In this document: piece after piece, positions 17,414-25,130 of the stretch
Layout of the letters: the number at the start of each line of letters is the position of its first letter
Numbering within the stretch: the first letter of the stretch is position 1
Assembly (NCBI GenBank): GCA_947178575.1
Contig: CAMWYX010000017.1
Coordinates: 1 to 41,942 of the forward strand
From: an uncultured Ruminococcus sp.
GTDB taxonomy: Bacteria > Bacillota > Clostridia > Oscillospirales > Ruminococcaceae
Reading direction: 5' to 3'
DNA: 41,942 nucleotides
Made by a program: the position numbers and the translations under genes
Notes under the pieces: generated by a model
Seen by the model: only the letters and a program-made list of their open reading frames with translations
Databases searched by the model: none
Told to the model about the DNA's origin: nothing

Positions 17414-17452
17414 AAAATTCCGCTGTGGAAAAAATATCCGCAGCGGAATTTT
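17414..17452. terminator. Bidirectional terminator between the pseudokinase and GH8 genes
   Basis: A stem of 16 bp (AAAATTCCGCTG-T-GGA paired with TCC-G-CAGCGGAATTTT, one G-T pair) with a 7-nt loop lies between convergent genes. It is flanked by A's on one side and T's on the other, so it can act in both directions. The rest of 17253-17481 shows nothing recognisable. Confidence 0.85.
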
Positions 17453-17481
17453 GATTAACGGGAAAATATTAAGGAGTTGTT

Positions 17482-18912
17482 TTAAGATTTTTTGAGTTCT
17501 CTCCGCATAAGAACGAGGTCAAATGTATCGACAGAGCCGTCGTTGTTCATGTCTCCGTTTTCATACTTGATAAGCGGTTCAGCTCCGAGAAGATATTTGT
17601 GCATAAGTACAAGGTCAGCGACGTTAAATTCGCCATTATTATCAACATCACCGATAACGTTTGCAGATTTTTCATCCGGAACAATCCAACCGCCGTCATC
17701 AACTATCAGACAGAGCATTTTTATCGTGTCGCCATAGTATACATCATCGCCGTATTCATTAAGAACAGTGCGTATTTCGTCATGCCATTCGCTGGTTTCA
17801 CAGCACTTAGCAGAAATAAGAAGCGGAGCAACAAAGCAGAGGTCGTTATAATCTTCAACAGTTTTTCCATCAGGAGTATATCCTGCCATTATTTCCCATG
17901 GGTCGCCGTTTGTGCTTTTCATCATGAAGCTGTTGATAGCCTGAGCGAATTTAAGTGAATCCTTGTTTCCGTTGATAAGATAATCCATACCGATACGCCA
18001 CGGAACACGACAGCTGTTATAATAATAATTTCCGTCATTTTCGCTTTCAAGGAAATTCGCAGGTGCGGGAATATATTTGCCGTCACTGTTGCGGATAACG
18101 AAATCGGGGAGGATTCCGGTCTGATATTTTTCTACAATGCCGTTGATAATACTGTATGTTGATTCATAAACTTTAAGCCAGTTGTTATCTCCGCTGACTT
18201 CGGCAAATACCGGAAGATACTGTACAATGAAATCAGAGCATCTTGTTGCGGAATAGTAATTTTCTGATTTATCACATTCTGAAACCCAGTCACCGAGATT
18301 AAGAGTCCAGTATTCGTGATTGACATCATATTTCATAATATCGTTTATGACTGCGACAGCCTCAGAGCGGTAATCTATATCGCCGCTGCTTCCCCATATA
18401 GAATCAGCCATAAGAAGAGCGTATGCAATATCCATATCGCCGTCAGTTGCTGAATCGCATGAACCGCCGGTCATACTTCCTTCTTCTGCACCGTCAATCA
18501 GGGCAGTTCCGTTATCGCACTGCTGCCATGACATAAGATTTGAGCCTATATCGCTCGGGTGTGCTTTGAAGTAGCGGTACATTCCGTCGAAATATTCTTT
18601 TGCTGTATCATCATAATCAGCCATAGATGCCATAATAAGCATACCATATCCATGTGCTTCGGAAACAGTTACCGGAACAGAATAACCTCCGCTGAATTTT
18701 TCTTCGCTGTAATAAACATAATATTGTTTTTCGTCTGTAACATATTTGTCTTGCACAACGTATTTTTCTTTCCAGTTCTTATAAAAATCAGTTGTTTCAG
18801 CAGAAAGAACTGAATCATATGCCGATACAGTGTCAATATTATTTACAGAAAAAACGCATTGTATCAAAGCAACCACAGCAGAAACAGCTGTTACTTTTTT
18901 TATTATTTCCAT
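17482..18912 (-). CDS. Secreted GH8 glycoside hydrolase with dockerin
   Basis: The 476-residue protein starts at 18912, with AGGAGG 7 nt upstream; an in-frame ATG 27 bp earlier lies at the promoter -10 and is rejected. A signal peptide covers ~1-31. The GH8 (alpha/alpha)6 domain shows 'SEAHGYGM' with the proton donor Glu85 and 'ATDGDMDIAYA' with Asp157/Asp159. GH8 enzymes cleave beta-1,4-glucan, beta-1,3-1,4-glucan, xylan or chitosan; the exact substrate cannot be read here. A type I dockerin (419-476) has two calcium loops, 'GDVDNNGEFNVADL' and 'GDMNNDGSVDTFDL', so the enzyme docks on a cellulosome scaffoldin. This dockerin differs in its recognition positions from those of the two downstream cellulosomal genes. 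It is a single-gene unit. Confidence 0.92.
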   Translation of the reverse strand: MEIIKKVTAVSAVVALIQCVFSVNNIDTVSAYDSVLSAETTDFYKNWKEKYVVQDKYVTDEKQYYVYYSEEKFSGGYSVPVTVSEAHGYGMLIMASMADYDDTAKEYFDGMYRYFKAHPSDIGSNLMSWQQCDNGTALIDGAEEGSMTGGSCDSATDGDMDIAYALLMADSIWGSSGDIDYRSEAVAVINDIMKYDVNHEYWTLNLGDWVSECDKSENYYSATRCSDFIVQYLPVFAEVSGDNNWLKVYESTYSIINGIVEKYQTGILPDFVIRNSDGKYIPAPANFLESENDGNYYYNSCRVPWRIGMDYLINGNKDSLKFAQAINSFMMKSTNGDPWEIMAGYTPDGKTVEDYNDLCFVAPLLISAKCCETSEWHDEIRTVLNEYGDDVYYGDTIKMLCLIVDDGGWIVPDEKSANVIGDVDNNGEFNVADLVLMHKYLLGAEPLIKYENGDMNNDGSVDTFDLVLMRRELKKS

Positions 18913-18940
18913 GGAAATTCCTCCTTGTATTATTACCATA

Positions 18941-18970
18941 ATTATAACACAAAACGAGAAAAAAAGTCAA
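18941..18970 (-). promoter_or_regulatory. Promoter of the GH8-dockerin gene
   Basis: On the minus strand TTGACT (18965-18970), 18-nt spacer, perfect TATAAT (18941-18946). The leader is only about 20 nt. Confidence 0.75.
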
Positions 18971-19018
18971 TAGTATATTAAAATTTCATTTTTTTATTTT
19001 ATCTGATTTTTCAATCCA

Positions 19019-19078
19019 TTTTTCAGACGGTATTCATTTTCCGCTTCGCTCAGAAGCGGGAGTATTCTGCCTGAAAAA
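19019..19078. other. Hairpin region between the tetR and GH8 genes
   Basis: An inner 7-bp hairpin CCGCTTC-gctca-GAAGCGG (19041-19059) lies inside outer arms TTTTTCAG / CTGAAAAA (19019-19026, 19071-19078), with partly paired sequence between. There is no T-run on either side, so it is a poor intrinsic terminator. It may still mark the 3' end of the tetR transcript. Confidence 0.4.
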
Positions 19079-19093
19079 ATTACCTGAGTTTTC

Positions 19094-19726
19094 TTATAGC
19101 TTTGATTTTTCATTGTTATCTACCGGTGCATACAGAAAATCAAAACTTCCGGAGGCTGCATGAAGACACTCATCAAGAACGCCGGCAAATATTTTAAGTT
19201 TTCTGTATTTTGATTCATTATCTGACGGAAAAATATTATCATCAAGAAAGAAAGTGATAACAGCGACTATCATTTCTGCACTTTCACTGGGATATTTGGC
19301 TTTTATACTTCCCTCGGCACAGCCTTGCCGGAGCAGGGCAGTGAGAATGGGTGACAATTCCTGTACTGCAATCATTTTCATTTTGTTATGAAGCTGAATG
19401 TCATCATGGAGATGAAGTGTAAGAATCAGATTTTTCTGTTTATTCCCAAATTCGCTTCTTAACATAGACCTGAAAAGCAGTTTAATCTTGTTGAGTGCGG
19501 TTTCTTCCGAATCGAGTTCGCTGAAAAATTCATGAACAGCACTTTTATAACAGCGTTCGACAACAGCGTCGAGTATTTCGTCTTTGCTTTTGAAGTAGTA
19601 ATATACACCGCCTTTTGCGATACCGGCAGTCCTGGCAATAAGACTTACAGATATATCATTATCCGGCAATCTGCACATAAGTTCCTGCATGGCATCGAGT
19701 ATTCGTTCTTTCTTATCATTTTTCAT
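19094..19726 (-). CDS. TetR/AcrR family transcriptional regulator
   Basis: The 210-residue regulator has a typical N-terminal HTH: 'ISVSLIARTAGIAKGGVYYYF' is the HTH core (about residues 24-44), followed by 'KSKDEILDAVVE'. The C-terminal ligand-binding part is not assignable. AAAGGAACAG precedes the ATG. It is transcribed divergently from the hydrolase/condensation/carrier/adenylation operon. Two matching inverted repeats (TTGAC-N5-GTCA) in the shared 194-bp gap are the likely operators, so it probably represses that operon and, being near its own -35, itself. The inducer may be the cassette product or a related lipid or peptide (inference). Confidence 0.92.
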   Translation of the reverse strand: MKNDKKERILDAMQELMCRLPDNDISVSLIARTAGIAKGGVYYYFKSKDEILDAVVERCYKSAVHEFFSELDSEETALNKIKLLFRSMLRSEFGNKQKNLILTLHLHDDIQLHNKMKMIAVQELSPILTALLRQGCAEGSIKAKYPSESAEMIVAVITFFLDDNIFPSDNESKYRKLKIFAGVLDECLHAASGSFDFLYAPVDNNEKSKL

Positions 19727-19758
19727 ATATTCTGTTCCTTTCCTGAATCTTTTTTAAA

Positions 19759-19787
19759 ATTATATCACAAACTTTTAAGAAATTCAA
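19759..19787 (-). promoter_or_regulatory. Promoter of the tetR gene
   Basis: On the minus strand TTGAAT (19782-19787), 17-nt spacer, perfect TATAAT (19759-19764). Operator 1 lies 20 bp upstream of this -35. Confidence 0.75.
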
Positions 19788-19806
19788 GTTTTTTTCTGAA
19801 AAAAGC

Positions 19807-19821
19807 TTGACCGCAAGTCAG
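19807..19821. promoter_or_regulatory. TetR operator 1 (putative)
   Basis: TTGAC-CGCAA-GTCAG is an inverted repeat with one mismatch. It overlaps the -35 of the operon promoter. Its centre is 43 bp, about four helical turns, from operator 2. Confidence 0.7.
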
Positions 19822-19835
19822 AAATGAGGTATAAT
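19807..19835 (+). promoter_or_regulatory. Promoter of the hydrolase-condensation-ACP-ligase operon
   Basis: TTGACC (19807-19812), 17-nt spacer, perfect TATAAT (19830-19835). The -35 hexamer is the left half of operator 1, so repressor binding would directly block RNA polymerase. Confidence 0.85.
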
Positions 19836-19849
19836 AAGATTGCGATAAG

Positions 19850-19864
19850 TTGACCGTCAGTCAA
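19850..19864. promoter_or_regulatory. TetR operator 2 (putative)
   Basis: TTGAC-CGTCA-GTCAA is a perfect inverted repeat and shares TTGACCG and AGTCA with operator 1. It lies just after the expected transcription start (~19843). Confidence 0.75.
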
Positions 19865-19920
19865 AATATATCTTAAATATGGATAATATTCAGATAAAGG
19901 TCAAAAAAGGAGTGCTGCAT

Positions 19921-20874
19921 ATGAAAAAATCCGTAATTATAGGAGGAGCAGGTGCTGTATGTATTGCAGGTGCTGCCATAGGCGGAGCATATAAGCTGTT
20001 CAATATGACAATACCAAGACAGGACGGCGTTAAGGTTGACATAAGCGAAATGGCTGATATGGCTCGCTGGGAAGAATATAAAAAAATAATCAGACCCCGC
20101 AGTGAATGGGTCAGTTCCCAGCCGCTTGAGGAAATATACATCAAAGCGCGTGACGGAATAATGCTTCATGCATGGTATATGCCGTGTGGGAAACCAACAG
20201 ATAAAATCGCTGTTATTTCTCATGGTTATACAAGTAAGGGTCTTGATTCTGCTTCTCATGCGTACTATTTCAGTCATATGGGTTTCGACTGTATAATGCC
20301 TGACCACAGGGCACACGGCGGAAGCGAAGGGGATTATATCGGATTCGGAATACTTGACCGTTTTGACTGCCGGTTATGGATTGACTATATTCAGAAACGT
20401 TTCGGAACTGATAAAAAGATTCTTCTGCACGGAACATCAATGGGAGCGACAACTGTTCTTATGACGGGAGGTATGCCGGATTTGCCGGAAGCAGTAAAGG
20501 GAATCATATCAGATTGTGCATTCACATCGCCGTATGACGTATTTGCTCACATACTGAAACGTGACTATCATCTGCCGGAATTTCCGATAATGCATATAAA
20601 TTCAGTGATATGCCGGAAGAAAGCAGGTTATGGATTTAAAGACTATTCCACTCTTGATGCACTTAAATCAACAAAATGTCCGGTTCTGTTCATTCACGGA
20701 GCAGAGGATAATTTTGTGCCGACCAGTATGACAATTCAAAACTATGAAGCGTGCAGAAGTCCGAAAAAATTACTGATAGTCAAAAACGCCGGTCACGGTG
20801 CAAGCTATTATGAAAATATGGAGCAATATGAAAAGGCAGAGACAGAATTTATAAATAAATGGTTTGCTGATTGA
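19921..20874 (+). CDS. Alpha/beta hydrolase with N-terminal membrane anchor
   Basis: The 317-residue protein starts at 19921, with AAAGGAG 10 nt upstream; an in-frame ATG at 19879 lacks a site. Residues ~4-25 form a Gly/Ala-rich hydrophobic helix, probably a membrane anchor. The hydrolase fold carries a complete triad: Ser173 in 'GTSMG', Asp263 in 'HGAEDNFVP', and His292 in 'NAGHGAS'. 'ISHGYTSKG' supplies the oxyanion region. It resembles the BEM46/YqkD-like group of serine hydrolases. As first gene of a TetR-controlled operon with carrier protein, adenylation and condensation genes, it may act as a thioesterase or acyl hydrolase/transferase on the product (inference). The next gene begins 15 bp after it. 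Confidence 0.87.
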   Translation: MKKSVIIGGAGAVCIAGAAIGGAYKLFNMTIPRQDGVKVDISEMADMARWEEYKKIIRPRSEWVSSQPLEEIYIKARDGIMLHAWYMPCGKPTDKIAVISHGYTSKGLDSASHAYYFSHMGFDCIMPDHRAHGGSEGDYIGFGILDRFDCRLWIDYIQKRFGTDKKILLHGTSMGATTVLMTGGMPDLPEAVKGIISDCAFTSPYDVFAHILKRDYHLPEFPIMHINSVICRKKAGYGFKDYSTLDALKSTKCPVLFIHGAEDNFVPTSMTIQNYEACRSPKKLLIVKNAGHGASYYENMEQYEKAETEFINKWFAD

Positions 20875-20889
20875 TTTGGAGGAAAAGTG

Positions 20890-22296
20890 ATGAAAGAAAT
20901 ATATGTCAATAATGTCAGGCTTGAATGTTATCCGCTGACGGCAGCCCAGAAAATCCACAATTTTTCGAGAATGAAATGTCCGTTTCACCAGCTGCTCAAT
21001 ATCGGAACAGGATTGTATATAAAGCAGGATACCGATTTTAATCTTCTGCGTGAAGCTATAAAAGAAGCGTGCATTCGTCTTGATTCAATGCGTCTCCGCT
21101 TTTTGCAGGACGAAAACGGCGAAGTATACCAGTATCTTGTTCCGACCGATGACCGTGAAATTGAACTTGTGGATTTTTCTGACTGGAATGAGGAAGACGC
21201 ACATGATGAAATGAGAAAATGGACGGCTGTACCGTTTGAACGGTTTAATTCTCCGATGAATAAAATTGTCATGGTGAAGCTTCCGGACGGATATAACGGC
21301 ATATACAGCAAAATGGACCATATGACAATGGATTCAAGTTCCATTATTACGTTTTATACAGATGTTCTACAGATATATTGTGCAAAGCGTTACGGAACAG
21401 AGTTTCCTAAGCCGATGCAGTCATATATCAAGTGCCTTAAAAAAGACCTTGCATATGAGGAAAATTCTCCGGCACGGCAGAAAGATGAAAAGTTCTGGCA
21501 GGATATTGTTTCCGCAAGTGAACCGATGTTCACAGATTTCAACGGTATGGGAAGACTTATAACTCAGCGTAGAGATGAGAATAATCCGAATCTGAGAGCA
21601 GCAAGCATTGCTTCTTCCAATACCGAAGCCTCAATTTCTGTATTCCGTCTTGAAAAAGAAGCATCTGACAGACTTATGAATTTTTGCAGTGAAAATCATG
21701 TTCCTGTGGTATGCCTGCTCCTTATGGGACTGCGCACTGTACTTTCAAAGTTCAACGATAACGAAAAAGATGTATCGCTGAAAACCTGCGTGGCAAGACG
21801 GGGAACATTACTTGAGAAACGTTCCGGAGGTACACGTATTCACTTTTTCCCTGTCCGCACCGTTATGGAACCTGAAATGAAATTCATCGACGGACTGAAA
21901 ATGTATCAGGAGAAACAAAACGCTATTTTCCGTCATGCAAATTATGACCCTGTTGCAGAAATGATGATGTCGGCTAATCAATGGGGAACTATGGGAAAAT
22001 CATATGAAAGTCTCAGCCTGACATATCAGCCCATGTCAATGAGAGATGCCACGACTGATATTCCGGATATTCCGTATAAGAGTTATTGGTATACAAACGG
22101 TGTTGCAGCTCAGCCGTTATATCTTACGGTTATGCATCGTGTAGAAGACGGCGGTCTGAATTTCAATTTTGAATATCAGAAAGAAGCCGTTACCGACTAT
22201 GAAATGGAATATTTCTATTACTATTTATGCCGTGTAATTTTCCGTGGAATAGAAAACAGTAACCGTACTATCGGCGAAATACTTGATATGATATAA
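20890..22296 (+). CDS. Stand-alone condensation-fold (NRPS C-domain-like) acyltransferase
   Basis: The 468-residue protein has the chloramphenicol-acetyltransferase/condensation-domain fold. It opens with 'YPLTAAQKIHNF', a typical C1-like 'LTxxQ' start, and has 'KMDHMTMDSSS' at the active site, where His144 and Asp148 correspond to the second His and the Asp of HHxxxDG; the first His is Asp143. The catalytic His is thus kept. Such stand-alone enzymes transfer an acyl or aminoacyl group from a carrier protein to an amine or alcohol. GGAGGA 6 nt upstream favours the ATG at 20890 over the GTG at 20887. It is followed 28 bp later by the carrier protein. The substrates are unknown. Confidence 0.8.
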   Translation: MKEIYVNNVRLECYPLTAAQKIHNFSRMKCPFHQLLNIGTGLYIKQDTDFNLLREAIKEACIRLDSMRLRFLQDENGEVYQYLVPTDDREIELVDFSDWNEEDAHDEMRKWTAVPFERFNSPMNKIVMVKLPDGYNGIYSKMDHMTMDSSSIITFYTDVLQIYCAKRYGTEFPKPMQSYIKCLKKDLAYEENSPARQKDEKFWQDIVSASEPMFTDFNGMGRLITQRRDENNPNLRAASIASSNTEASISVFRLEKEASDRLMNFCSENHVPVVCLLLMGLRTVLSKFNDNEKDVSLKTCVARRGTLLEKRSGGTRIHFFPVRTVMEPEMKFIDGLKMYQEKQNAIFRHANYDPVAEMMMSANQWGTMGKSYESLSLTYQPMSMRDATTDIPDIPYKSYWYTNGVAAQPLYLTVMHRVEDGGLNFNFEYQKEAVTDYEMEYFYYYLCRVIFRGIENSNRTIGEILDMI

Positions 22297-22324
22297 ATTT
22301 ATAAAATAAACAGGAGGATTTTTT

Positions 22325-22552
22325 ATGCTGGAACAGATTAAGGAAATGATTATGAATTATGTTGACGTTGAGGCAGAAATGATTACTGCCGATGCAAGGT
22401 TTATCGAAGACCTGCATTTCAATTCATACGATTTTATGAGTTTTCTTGGAGAAGTCGAAGAAACTTTTGACATTATCGTGGAGGAAGAAGATGTTTTGAA
22501 TATAAGAACAGTAGGAGAAGCTGTTGCATATATCGAGAATCTTAAAGCATAA
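22325..22552 (+). CDS. Acyl/peptidyl carrier protein
   Basis: The 75-residue acidic four-helix protein has the size and pattern of a carrier protein. The phosphopantetheine attachment serine is Ser34 in 'EDLHFNSYDFM', where the usual Asp before Ser is Asn33. 'GEVEETFDIIVEEEDV' matches helix III of type II carrier proteins and DltC. AGGAGG lies 7 nt upstream. It stands between a condensation-fold gene and an adenylation gene, so it probably carries the building block that the adenylation enzyme loads and the condensation enzyme transfers. A 4'-phosphopantetheinyl transferase is not encoded in the window. Confidence 0.9.
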   Translation: MLEQIKEMIMNYVDVEAEMITADARFIEDLHFNSYDFMSFLGEVEETFDIIVEEEDVLNIRTVGEAVAYIENLKA

Positions 22553-22561
22553 GGAGAAAAT

Positions 22562-24112
22562 ATGGACAAGAATAAAATAAAAACCCTGCGTGACCTTGTT
22601 GCGGAGTCTGCTGAGTGTTACGGCGATAAAACTTTTCTGAAAGAAAGAAAAGGAAAAGACGTTGCCGAAACATCTTTCAACGAGCTTTATGAAAACAGTA
22701 AACGTATCAACAGATTTCTTACTGAGAAATTCGGCGGACGAACTGTTCACGCTGCTCTTATCGGTGCTACATCAAGTGCATATCTTGAAGCGTATTTCGG
22801 CACATCATGTTCCGGAAATGTAATTATTCCTCTTGATGCACAGTTGAAGGAAGAAGACTTGTGCGACCATCTCCGCCGTTCTGATTCAGAGGTTATTTTC
22901 TTTGATAAGAAATTTATGCCGGTTCTGGATTCTGTACGCCGTAACTGTCCTATGATTAAAGAGTTTGTATGTCTTCAGGATACTGACAAAGAAACGTGTA
23001 TTCCGCAGATTATCAGGGATTACGAGCCGTCAGATTTCGGAGATGTTTCTCCTGAACAGCTTGCAGCTATACTTTTTACTTCCGGTACTACCGGATTAAG
23101 CAAGGGTGTAATGCTTCTTCACAGCAATTTAATTGACAATACGATGTGTCAGGATAACGAAAGCAGTACAGATGATGTGCTTTTGTCGGTTCTTCCGGTT
23201 CATCATGTTTACTGCTTTACGTGTGATATACTTCTTTCGCTCAGATACGGTGCAACGGTATGCGTAAATGATTCAATGATGCATATTTCGCAGAATCTGA
23301 AATTCTTTAAGCCTACTCTTATGCTTGTTGTTCCGATGATTGCAGAGACAATATATAAAAAGATGAAAGCGGTTTACGATGCCTCTCCCGATATTCCGAT
23401 GAAAACAATAGCAGATAATGTATTCGGCGGAAATCTTCGTGGACTTTACAGCGGTGGAGCATATCTGAATCCACGTCTTGCGGAAGATTACCGCAATCTC
23501 GGAATACCGATTGCTCAGGGATACGGCATGACAGAATGTTCTCCGAGAATATCTACAGCACATCTTGACGACGAAAATCTCAACAGTATCGGAACAATAG
23601 TAAACGGTTGTTCGGTTAAGATAGTAGATGGGGAAATCTGGGCAAAAAGTCCGTCAGTAATGAAAGGATATTACAAGAATCCGGAAGCCACAGCGGAAGC
23701 TCTTACAAGTGACGGCTGGCTTAGAACAGGTGATTTAGGATACGTCGACAGTACAAATCATCTGTATATCACAGGAAGAAAAAAGAATCTCATTATTTTG
23801 AGCAACGGTGAAAATGTATCTCCGGAGGAACTCGAAAATAAGTTTTCGGGTCTTGAATGGCTTTCTGAAGTTCTTGTTTATGCCGAAGACGGTATGATAA
23901 CGGCAGAGGCATATCTGAATCAGGAATTTCTGAATGAAAACGGAATTGATAAAACAGCCGGAATTTTCAAAAATCATGTAAATGATATAAATAAAACAGT
24001 ATCAACGGCAAAAGCAATAAGAAGGCTGAGACTGCGTGATGTTGAGTTTGACAAGACAACATCAAAGAAAATCAGGCGTGAACAGTCTGTCAGAGGACAG
24101 CTTATAAGTTAA
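22562..24112 (+). CDS. AMP-forming adenylation enzyme (acyl/aminoacyl-ACP ligase)
   Basis: The 516-residue ANL-superfamily enzyme is complete: the P-loop 'LFTSGTTGLSKGV' (~172-184, Ser174), 'YGMTECSP' (321-328), 'RTGDLGYVD' (388-396), 'GRKKNLIILSNGENVSPEE', and the C-terminal catalytic lysine in 'TTSKKIRR' (Lys502 or Lys503). Such enzymes activate a carboxylic acid as an AMP ester and load it on a carrier protein. Its length is close to DltA or fatty-acyl-AMP ligases. No dltB or dltD homologue is present, which argues against teichoic-acid D-alanylation. It is the last gene of the TetR-controlled operon, 9 bp after the carrier protein gene. The substrate cannot be assigned by eye. Confidence 0.9.
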   Translation: MDKNKIKTLRDLVAESAECYGDKTFLKERKGKDVAETSFNELYENSKRINRFLTEKFGGRTVHAALIGATSSAYLEAYFGTSCSGNVIIPLDAQLKEEDLCDHLRRSDSEVIFFDKKFMPVLDSVRRNCPMIKEFVCLQDTDKETCIPQIIRDYEPSDFGDVSPEQLAAILFTSGTTGLSKGVMLLHSNLIDNTMCQDNESSTDDVLLSVLPVHHVYCFTCDILLSLRYGATVCVNDSMMHISQNLKFFKPTLMLVVPMIAETIYKKMKAVYDASPDIPMKTIADNVFGGNLRGLYSGGAYLNPRLAEDYRNLGIPIAQGYGMTECSPRISTAHLDDENLNSIGTIVNGCSVKIVDGEIWAKSPSVMKGYYKNPEATAEALTSDGWLRTGDLGYVDSTNHLYITGRKKNLIILSNGENVSPEELENKFSGLEWLSEVLVYAEDGMITAEAYLNQEFLNENGIDKTAGIFKNHVNDINKTVSTAKAIRRLRLRDVEFDKTTSKKIRREQSVRGQLIS

Positions 24113-24120
24113 GAAAAGTA

Positions 24121-24157
24121 AAAAATCCGTTCTGTTTTTAAACAGAACGGATTTTTG
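24121..24157. terminator. Bidirectional terminator
   Basis: A perfect 16-bp stem (AAAAATCCGTTCTGTT / AACAGAACGGATTTTT) with a 4-nt loop and T-runs on both strands. It serves the adenylation operon from the left and the glgA operon from the right. Confidence 0.93.
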
Positions 24158-24161
24158 TTAA

Positions 24162-24422
24162 TCAATTGGATTCAGTGTATTTTTCTTCAAGCCATTTAAT
24201 CATATTGTCAAATCCGACCTGTGACCGTTCAAATACCTGTTCATTTTCTATTTTGGCTTTCATGGAACATAGTTTTCCGTGCCATGTCATTGCTTTGAAA
24301 CAGTCGCCGGTAATAATTTTGTATGAAAAGTTGTCTCTGCTTCCGGAATAGTCGTTTCCGCTGTCGAAGTAGTAAAATTTAGGAATCTCAAAGATTTGAG
24401 AAACGCCTGTATTTGAAATCAT
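24162..24422 (-). CDS. Small protein of unknown function
   Basis: The 86-residue protein has no recognised family. It is aromatic-rich with a central 'DCFKAMTWHGKLCSMKAKI' beta-like segment and ends in an amphipathic helix ('FDNMIKWLEEKY'). There is no signal peptide or membrane segment. GGGAG 7 nt before the ATG and placement 2 bp after the HAD gene support a real gene translated as part of the glgA-HAD unit. A bidirectional terminator follows at once. Confidence 0.65.
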   Translation of the reverse strand: MISNTGVSQIFEIPKFYYFDSGNDYSGSRDNFSYKIITGDCFKAMTWHGKLCSMKAKIENEQVFERSQVGFDNMIKWLEEKYTESN

Positions 24423-24424
24423 TT

Positions 24425-25078
24425 TTAAACTCCCGAAAAATATTCTTTGGCATCGCTGAGACTGTTATATATACCGCTGAGCATAGGCAGAATTTCGTTA
24501 TCCGGCGGTGTCAAATCCTGTATCATTATTGCATGACAGCCTGCGGAATATGCCGATTTTATACCGTTCGGGGAATCCTCAAACGCTGCACACTCTTCAG
24601 CAGGGAGTCCGAGTTCAGCAGCAGCAGTAATATATATATCGGGAGCAGGTTTGCCGGTTTTTACCATATCTCCGCAGACTACCGCATCAATACAATTGAG
24701 AACATTGATTTTTTCAAGATATATCATAGTTCTTTCACGTGGAGTTGCAGTTGCTACAGCCATTTTTATATTTTCTGAACGCAGGAAATCCAGAAGTTCA
24801 TACAGACCTTTTTTTACTTCTATGCCATATTCTGCTATATGACTGTTAATGAGTTCCGTCCGTCGTGTACGCACATCTTCCGTAGGGAAATCCTCGCCGA
24901 AAAACTCTTTAAGCTTTGGGATTGAAAATTGTCGTGCAAGACTTCTTATTGCAAAAACGTGCCGGTCGAGCATAGTATATCCGAAGTCGGAGGCAGCCTG
25001 TTTCCAGTAACGGAGATAGAGTTTTTCGGTATCTATCATAAGACCGTCCATATCAAAAATTACGCCTTTGATATTCAA
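24425..25078 (-). CDS. HAD-superfamily hydrolase (beta-phosphoglucomutase-like)
   Basis: The 217-residue HAD-IA protein has nucleophile Asp9 and acid/base Asp11 in 'IFDMDGLMIDTE', Thr in 'ATATPRE', the Lys in 'KTGKPAPDIY', and Asp in 'AFEDSPNGIKSA'. The helical cap between residues ~20 and 85 fits the beta-phosphoglucomutase / sugar-phosphate phosphatase subgroup. It could be a phosphatase or a mutase; the motif set does not decide. It starts at TTG with AAGGCGG about 9 nt upstream. It is 52 bp after glgA and likely co-transcribed, consistent with a role in sugar-phosphate metabolism. Confidence 0.87.
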   Translation of the reverse strand: MNIKGVIFDMDGLMIDTEKLYLRYWKQAASDFGYTMLDRHVFAIRSLARQFSIPKLKEFFGEDFPTEDVRTRRTELINSHIAEYGIEVKKGLYELLDFLRSENIKMAVATATPRERTMIYLEKINVLNCIDAVVCGDMVKTGKPAPDIYITAAAELGLPAEECAAFEDSPNGIKSAYSAGCHAIMIQDLTPPDNEILPMLSGIYNSLSDAKEYFSGV

Positions 25079-25130
25079 AAAAACACCGCCTTATAAAATT
25101 GTGACAGTCTGTCAGCGAATTGGTTTTTGT

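Noticed and set aside
19094..24112. D-alanylation (dlt) operon
   Set aside because: A ligase and a carrier protein are present, but dltB and dltD are absent and a condensation-fold protein and TetR regulator are present instead.
25102..25114. Palindrome TGACAG-T-CTGTCA between glgA and the HAD gene
   Set aside because: Short, with almost no loop and no relation to a promoter; probably chance or a minor mRNA hairpin.
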